A DNA stretch of 17,573 nt from Chloroflexota bacterium (GTDB lineage: Bacteria > Chloroflexota > Ktedonobacteria > Ktedonobacterales > Ktedonobacteraceae): contig VBHI01000341.1 in NCBI GenBank assembly GCA_005881495.1, positions 1 through 17,573 of the forward strand. The letters are read 5' to 3'. A program made the translations under genes and the position numbers. Under the pieces are notes generated by a model that searched no databases, had not been told where the DNA came from, and saw only the letters and a program-made list of their open reading frames with translations. Below, piece by piece: positions 13,639 to 17,573 of this stretch (its first letter is position 1; the number at the start of each line of letters is the position of its first letter).

Positions 13639-14751
13639 ATGCAAACTGAGCAACAATTAGCAGTTGTCCCCCAGGGTGGCGCGGCGCGTTTTCTGGATGC
13701 CTGCCACCATCGACAGCCCGATGCCACGCCGGTCTGGTTTATGCGGCAGGCGGGTCGCTGCATTGCTGAATATCGTGAGTTACGCAAACGCTATGATATC
13801 CTGACTATGGCAAAAACGCCTGAACTCTGCGCGCAGGTGACCCTGATGCCTGTCGAAAAGTTCGGCGTAGATGGCGCTGTACTCTACGCCGACATTATGC
13901 TTCCGCTGGAGGGTATGGGCATCTCCCTGGAGATCCAGCCGGATGTTGGCCCCATCATTCACAATCCCGTGCGCACAATGCAAGATGTCGCGGCCTTGCG
14001 TGCTCCACTGGCTGAAGAGTCTACCCCTTATGTGATGGAAGCGATTCGCCTTGTGCGCCGCGAGTTGGCCGGAAAACAGGCCGTTATCGGCTTCTCCGGG
14101 GCACCCTTCACGCTGGCCTGCTACTTGATCGAGGGTCGCCCTTCACGCGATTATGCTATTGCCAAGGGATTGATGTTTAGCCAGCCAGAGGTCTGGCATG
14201 CATTGATGGATAAGCTGACCGAGGTGGTTTCCCGCTACCTGGTCGCGCAGATTCAAGCCGGGGTGGACGTTGTGCAGTTGTTTGATAGCTGGGTTGGCGT
14301 CCTTGGCCCCAGCGTCTACCGGCAATACGTGCAGCCCTATTCTCAACGCATCTTCGAGGCTGTCAAGTGCGCTGGCGCTCCATCGATTCACTTTGGCACC
14401 GGCACGGCCAGTCTGTTAGAGTTGATGGCCGAAGCAGGCGGCGACATCATCAGTGTAGATTGGCGTATTGAGCTTGACGAGGCCTGGGCGCGTATTGGCT
14501 ATGAACGTGGTATTCAGGGCAACCTCGACCCCACGCGCCTGCTGGCTCCCTGGGAGGTCATTGAGGAAGGCATGAACGATGTGCTGCGACGGGCCGCCAA
14601 TCGCCCCGGACATATATTCAACCTCGGACACGGCGTGCCGGCTTCGACGCCCTCAGATATGTTGCGACGGCTGGTCGATGCTGTACACGAGGCAAGCGCC
14701 CGCGTGGACTATCGCGAAGGCGTGCGGCGTCCGGCTACGGAGAAAGAGTAG
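13639..14751 (+). CDS. hemE: Uroporphyrinogen decarboxylase
   Basis: This 370-residue enzyme removes four carboxyl groups from uroporphyrinogen III to give coproporphyrinogen III, the branch substrate of the coproporphyrin-dependent route. The signature TPVWFMRQAGR contains the substrate-binding R36 and R40. D85 in LYADIMLPLEGMG is the central catalytic Asp. GAPFTLACYLIEG and the final FNLGHGVPASTPSDML, with its conserved His, also match. The first 15 residues look like a free extension. It starts 19 bases after hemB, with only a weak ribosome binding site (AGAAGAA), and its stop touches the hemH start codon. Confidence 0.95.
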   Translation: MQTEQQLAVVPQGGAARFLDACHHRQPDATPVWFMRQAGRCIAEYRELRKRYDILTMAKTPELCAQVTLMPVEKFGVDGAVLYADIMLPLEGMGISLEIQPDVGPIIHNPVRTMQDVAALRAPLAEESTPYVMEAIRLVRRELAGKQAVIGFSGAPFTLACYLIEGRPSRDYAIAKGLMFSQPEVWHALMDKLTEVVSRYLVAQIQAGVDVVQLFDSWVGVLGPSVYRQYVQPYSQRIFEAVKCAGAPSIHFGTGTASLLELMAEAGGDIISVDWRIELDEAWARIGYERGIQGNLDPTRLLAPWEVIEEGMNDVLRRAANRPGHIFNLGHGVPASTPSDMLRRLVDAVHEASARVDYREGVRRPATEKE

Positions 14752-15744
14752 ATGAGTATGACAAGCAATACACAAGTGGGCGTCATGCTCATGACCTACG
14801 GTTCGCCTGCCACGTTGGATGATATTCCAGCGTATCTGAAAAATATACGCGGGGGACGAACTGCTGACGAAGAGCTGATAACCGAATTTCGACGCCGCTA
14901 CAAGCTGATTGGGGGCTCACCGCTGCTGCGCATTACCCGTGAGCAAGCGGCGGCCCTGCAGGAGGAATTGAATCGCCAGCACCCCGCAGGTTCGAGCTTC
15001 GCTCGCCCCTCGATAAATCGGGGTCTACAGTCGTTCCATGTTGTGGCCGGGATGCGCTTTGCTCCACCATTTATTGCCGATGTGCTGCCGGAAGTGACGG
15101 CGGATGTGAGCCGCTTGATTGGCGTGATTATGTCTCCGCAATTTTCGCCAATCATTATGGGTGGCTACGTTCGCACGCTGGAAGATGCTGTTGCGCAACT
15201 GCAGCGGAAAGATCTCGAAGTGAAGATTGCGGGAGACTGGCATCTTCAACCCTCTTTTTTACAGGCCCTGGCAGTGCGCGTACAGCATGCCCTGAAGCGT
15301 TTCCCGGCGGAAGTAAGAAAGCGCGTGCCGGTGCTCCTCACCGCGCACAGTATGCCGAAACGGGTGGTAGAGAAGGAGCCGGACTATATTGGCAGCCTCA
15401 AGGAAACGGCTGCTGCTGTGGCTGACCTTGCTGGTTTGGCACCTGAACGCTGGATGTTCTGCTACCAGAGCGCGGGTCACACGCCCGAGGAATGGCTCAA
15501 GCCAGACTTTGCTGATGTGATGCCTGAACTCAAGGCTGCTGGTCATACGCATGTGCTGATTGCCCCGATACAATTCCTGGCCGATCATCTTGAAATTCTC
15601 TATGATATCGAGATTGGAGCTCGTGAACAGGCTGAAGCGGCTGGTATAGTCTTTGCACGTACCGAGTCACTGAATACTTCACCGCTCTTCATAAAGGCCC
15701 TAGCTGCCGTGGTGATGGAAACGATGGGGAAGATGGGAGCCTGA
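14752..15744 (+). CDS. hemH: Coproporphyrin III ferrochelatase with an in-frame repeat insertion
   Basis: This 330-residue ferrochelatase inserts iron into the porphyrin ring. The catalytic H199 is in LLTAHSMP and the acidic partner E281 in FLADHLEILYDIE. Y16 in LMTYGSP corresponds to the Tyr of Bacillus-type coproporphyrin ferrochelatases (CpfC), which together with hemQ supports coproporphyrin as substrate. Residues 82-93 (FARPSINRGL and flanks) come from a 33-base palindromic repeat placed between the LQEELN helix and FHVVAGMR; this loop is normally short. The ATG follows the hemE TAG with no gap, so the two are probably coupled; a second ATG at 14758 is possible. Confidence 0.94.
   Translation: MSMTSNTQVGVMLMTYGSPATLDDIPAYLKNIRGGRTADEELITEFRRRYKLIGGSPLLRITREQAAALQEELNRQHPAGSSFARPSINRGLQSFHVVAGMRFAPPFIADVLPEVTADVSRLIGVIMSPQFSPIIMGGYVRTLEDAVAQLQRKDLEVKIAGDWHLQPSFLQALAVRVQHALKRFPAEVRKRVPVLLTAHSMPKRVVEKEPDYIGSLKETAAAVADLAGLAPERWMFCYQSAGHTPEEWLKPDFADVMPELKAAGHTHVLIAPIQFLADHLEILYDIEIGAREQAEAAGIVFARTESLNTSPLFIKALAAVVMETMGKMGA
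14996..15028 (+). repeat. Palindromic repeat copy 2, inserted in frame in hemH
   Basis: It differs from the hemC copy at one of 33 positions (G for A, which turns one base pair of the palindrome into a wobble). It is read as FARPSINRGL, the same frame as in hemC. The flanks outside the 33 bases do not match, which marks the ends of the shared element. Confidence 0.88.
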
Positions 15745-15813
15745 CTTCTGGGAGAGATGAAAGAAGAACGTTTGAGTAATCCGTATCGCATTTTGTCACG
15801 TAAGTACAAATGA

Positions 15814-15878
15814 TAGCACTGCAAGGGTTCTACCACATATCGTGGGTGGGCTCCCAGGGCGACCGCCAGGCAGCGCTA
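15814..15878. repeat. Imperfect palindromic element after hemH
   Basis: TAGCACTGC (15814-15822) and GCAGCGCTA (15870-15878) are inverted copies with one wobble pair. Between them are smaller complementary pieces (CCAC with GTGG) and a GC-rich stretch CTCCCAGGGCGACCGCC. There is no T run, so it is not a standard terminator, but it may end or stabilise the hemBEH transcript. Confidence 0.45.
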
Positions 15879-15948
15879 GATGGATTGAAGACAATTTTGT
15901 TTCACTCTCGCTGATCTATTCAGCAATGTCATGAAGAAAGGATTCTCT

Positions 15949-16344
15949 ATGAACAGCATTCGTTTCGTCCCAACCTGGCTGCATGGTATCTTCGATTACA
16001 TCGGAGGCATCGGCTTAATTGCAGCCCCATTTGTCTTTGGATATTACAGTATAGGTGGGATAGCTGTTATCCTACCAATGGTTTTGGGTGCCGGCCTCAT
16101 TCTTTATAGTCTCTTGACTGACTACGAGCGTGGCATACCTGCTCTGAAGTTTATCCCAATGCCAGTGCACCTGATCCTGGATTTAGCTGCATCTGCACTG
16201 CTTGTCGCTTCACCAATTCTGTTCGGCTTCTCAAATCAAGGTTTGAACGTCTGGTTACCAGATGTTATCGCTGGTGCCGGCGTCATCCTGCTGGTCTTAG
16301 TTTCGCAGACGCACCCGCAGGTAAGAGCGAAGGTCGTGGCATAA
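15949..16344 (+). CDS. Small four-helix membrane protein, SPW-repeat-like
   Basis: This 131-residue protein has four hydrophobic segments (about residues 12-32, 38-56, 72-94 and 101-120) and no catalytic motif. The two halves resemble each other: FDYIGGIGLIAAPFVFGY in the first and ILDLAASALLVASPILFGF in the second, followed by a WLP motif. This matches the layout of SPW-repeat membrane proteins, whose function is unknown. The start is the ATG at 15949, with AAGAAAGGA before it; the ATG at 15931 would place that site inside the gene. It lies about 200 bases after hemH, so a link with haem synthesis is not implied. Confidence 0.7.
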   Translation: MNSIRFVPTWLHGIFDYIGGIGLIAAPFVFGYYSIGGIAVILPMVLGAGLILYSLLTDYERGIPALKFIPMPVHLILDLAASALLVASPILFGFSNQGLNVWLPDVIAGAGVILLVLVSQTHPQVRAKVVA

Positions 16345-16420
16345 GCTCTGTCGGGATGCGGTTCGGATCATCTTTCGCTCTCAGGTAGCCCGTTCTGAAT
16401 AGGTATCTTGTCCAGCTTGC

Positions 16421-16440
16421 CAACGACGTTAGCGCGTCTA
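16421..16440 (+). repeat. 20-bp dispersed repeat, left copy
   Basis: CAACGACGTTAGCGCGTCTA matches the copy at 17526-17545 at 18 of 20 positions, in the same orientation. GACG and CGTC form a short internal palindrome. Confidence 0.6.
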
Positions 16441-16447
16441 CCTACGG

Positions 16448-16633
16448 TCAGGCAAGCTGCAAGGAGGCAGGTGGGGGCTGTTTCCAGAACGGGCGACGAT
16501 AGCGAAAGATCCGTCGCAATCGATCAACATCGATACCTGGCACGTGCTGTTCTACCAGGTCATACGTTTCTTCCACAAGAGCAGCGATGCACTGGGCTCC
16601 TTCGGCTGGCTCGACCTGATATACCTGCCTCAA
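16448..16633 (-). CDS. Possible small protein downstream of the amidase
   Basis: A 61-codon frame beginning at TTG reads MRQVYQVEPAEGAQCIAALV, then EETYDLVEQHVPGIDVDRLR and a basic end (RRIFRYRRPFWKQ). The amphipathic, charge-balanced composition is protein-like. No ATG or GTG and no ribosome binding site are present, and the frame is open back to a TAG within the amidase end. It may be a small protein translated after the amidase or a gene remnant. I do not recognise it. Confidence 0.3.
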   Translation of the reverse strand: MRQVYQVEPAEGAQCIAALVEETYDLVEQHVPGIDVDRLRRIFRYRRPFWKQPPPASLQLA

Positions 16634-16662
16634 GCGTTGAGAGGTCTGCGGGAGTAACCAGG

Positions 16663-17376
16663 TTACGCTCTACTCACCAGCATATCCTTCCACGACTCTA
16701 GAAAATACGCGCCGGGGCAGGTCAGATCCTTGCGCACTTCACTGTGGCCGACGATGTTGGCCCTGGGTACCTGGGGATAGTATGCGCGAATAACCTGGGC
16801 CGCGGACTCGATTTGCGGCAGCGGCGGCGTGGCTGCTTCATAGTTCCCTGAAAGAGCGATGGCGATGCTGCGCGTGTTGATGTACCAGTCTCCTGCGTGC
16901 CAGCCGATATGGCTATCTTCCAGGAGTCGTTCGGCAGTGCCATCTGGCCGGATCAGCCAGTGATAGGCGAAGAAGACCATGCGCCCTTCGCGGAAATGGC
17001 CGGACCAGATCGGCTGTCCTCGCACCTGGTGGCCCAGCACATTGCCGGCCAGGTACTGAAAGGCATACTGCCTGACCAGGCCAATGGCAGAGAGCCTGTC
17101 CAGGCTGATCACCGGATCCTCCTCAGTGTGGTGAATTACGATAGTATCAACGGGCCGCCTGGCAGTATCCAGGTCAGGCCCAGTCTCTGCCAGGGGTAGC
17201 TGCTGGCGCGCCAGCAGTTCCGCGATCAGCGCGTAGACCTGGTTTCTGAAGGCCTTGAGCTTTGGATCATCGTGCACCACGGGGAAAAACAGGGACGTCA
17301 GTTCATCTTCCAGGTGTCGATACCAGTCGGGAAAACGCAGGTGACTCTCCCAGTATTCGCATTGAAAATCCAGCAT
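16663..17376 (-). CDS. N-acetylmuramoyl-L-alanine amidase (Amidase_2/PGRP type)
   Basis: This 237-residue protein has a Zn-dependent amidase domain of the T7 lysozyme/PGRP family, which cuts the bond between muramic acid and the peptide stem of peptidoglycan. Likely zinc ligands are H82 (IVIHHTEED), H211 (VGHSEVRKD) and C220 (LTCPG). FFAYHWLIRPDG, HIGWHAGDWYINTRSIAIAL and the GNYE segment are typical of the fold. About 75 N-terminal residues are helical and not part of the domain. No signal peptide is visible, so the protein is cytoplasmic, exported in another way, or acts on recycled fragments. The ATG has GGAAAG about 12 bases upstream. Confidence 0.82.
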   Translation of the reverse strand: MLDFQCEYWESHLRFPDWYRHLEDELTSLFFPVVHDDPKLKAFRNQVYALIAELLARQQLPLAETGPDLDTARRPVDTIVIHHTEEDPVISLDRLSAIGLVRQYAFQYLAGNVLGHQVRGQPIWSGHFREGRMVFFAYHWLIRPDGTAERLLEDSHIGWHAGDWYINTRSIAIALSGNYEAATPPLPQIESAAQVIRAYYPQVPRANIVGHSEVRKDLTCPGAYFLESWKDMLVSRA

Positions 17377-17525
17377 GCTCTTCTACTTCTTTCCTGACAA
17401 CCACAGAGAAAGACCCGATACCAATACTATATCATTGTGATGCATTTCTTACGATAGCCACCAGTTCTTATTTTTTTCGCCTGTGTAAGCACCTGTAATG
17501 TTTGAAGGCTTGAAATTCATCGCTG

Positions 17526-17545
17526 CAACGACGCTGGCGCGTCTA
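17526..17545 (+). repeat. 20-bp dispersed repeat, right copy
   Basis: CAACGACGCTGGCGCGTCTA contains the palindrome GACGC-TGGC-GCGTC, more complete than in the left copy at 16421-16440. The two copies sit on either side of the amidase gene in direct orientation. Confidence 0.6.
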
Positions 17546-17573
17546 AATGCTTCCATGTTGAACTTGCGGAATC

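Noticed and set aside
15757..15813. 18-codon ORF (MKEERLSNPYRILSRKYK) after hemH
   Set aside because: Too short to support and the purine-rich stretch before it is only two bases from the ATG; could be chance.
1..17573. CRISPR arrays, tRNA or rRNA genes
   Set aside because: No regularly spaced repeats with unique spacers and no tRNA-like cloverleaf or rRNA sequence seen on reading; the only tandem repeats are the 27-bp and 9-bp triplets.

Overview
The window looks like a chromosomal segment of a moderately GC-rich Gram-positive-type bacterium, most plausibly a Ktedonobacteria-like member of the Chloroflexota. This placement is inferred from the haem-gene set with HemQ, the transposase and TnpB-type remnants, and the many short dispersed palindromic repeats; no rRNA or other phylogenetic marker is present to prove it.

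Layout. Positions 91-2436 (minus) hold a decayed DDE-type insertion sequence: an intact helix-turn-helix ORF followed by a transposase broken by several frame changes. A short-chain dehydrogenase (2702-3574, minus) and a gene-poor stretch follow. Then come a small Ada-type metal-binding protein and a DinB/DUF1706-like protein (4037-4888, plus), and a secreted phosphoesterase (5145-6146) with a hairpin in its leader and a strong hairpin after it.

The core is a haem biosynthesis region on the plus strand: hemA, hemC, hemD, hemQ, hemL (6340-11760), an 0.88 kb repeat-filled gap, then hemB, hemE, hemH (12639-15744). Together they encode every step from glutamyl-tRNA to coproporphyrinogen III, then iron insertion (HemH with a Tyr in the TYGSP motif) and coproheme decarboxylation (HemQ). 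This is the coproporphyrin-dependent route; only the oxidase CgoX/HemY is missing from the window. A good sigma-A-type promoter and a 15-bp 7-1-7 palindrome, placed like a PerR/Fur operator, lie before hemA. A terminator follows hemL, so hemBEH is probably a second unit.

The most unusual observation is a 33-bp palindromic repeat inserted in frame in two haem genes, hemC and hemH. It is read in the same frame in both and gives the peptide FARPSINRGL. In hemC its 3' half has also been tandemly triplicated as a 27-bp unit (NRGLLTNAE x3). Related cores occur in the opposite orientation in the hemC-hemD gap, where one partial copy supplies the hemC stop codon. This resembles the protein-coding palindromic elements of Rickettsia. 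The hemL-hemB gap holds two further elements: a small element with paired direct and inverted repeats, and a decayed IS200/IS605 (TnpB-type) relic.

The right end holds a small four-helix membrane protein (SPW-like), a possible small ORF and an Amidase_2/PGRP-type amidase, with two copies of a further 20-bp repeat on either side.
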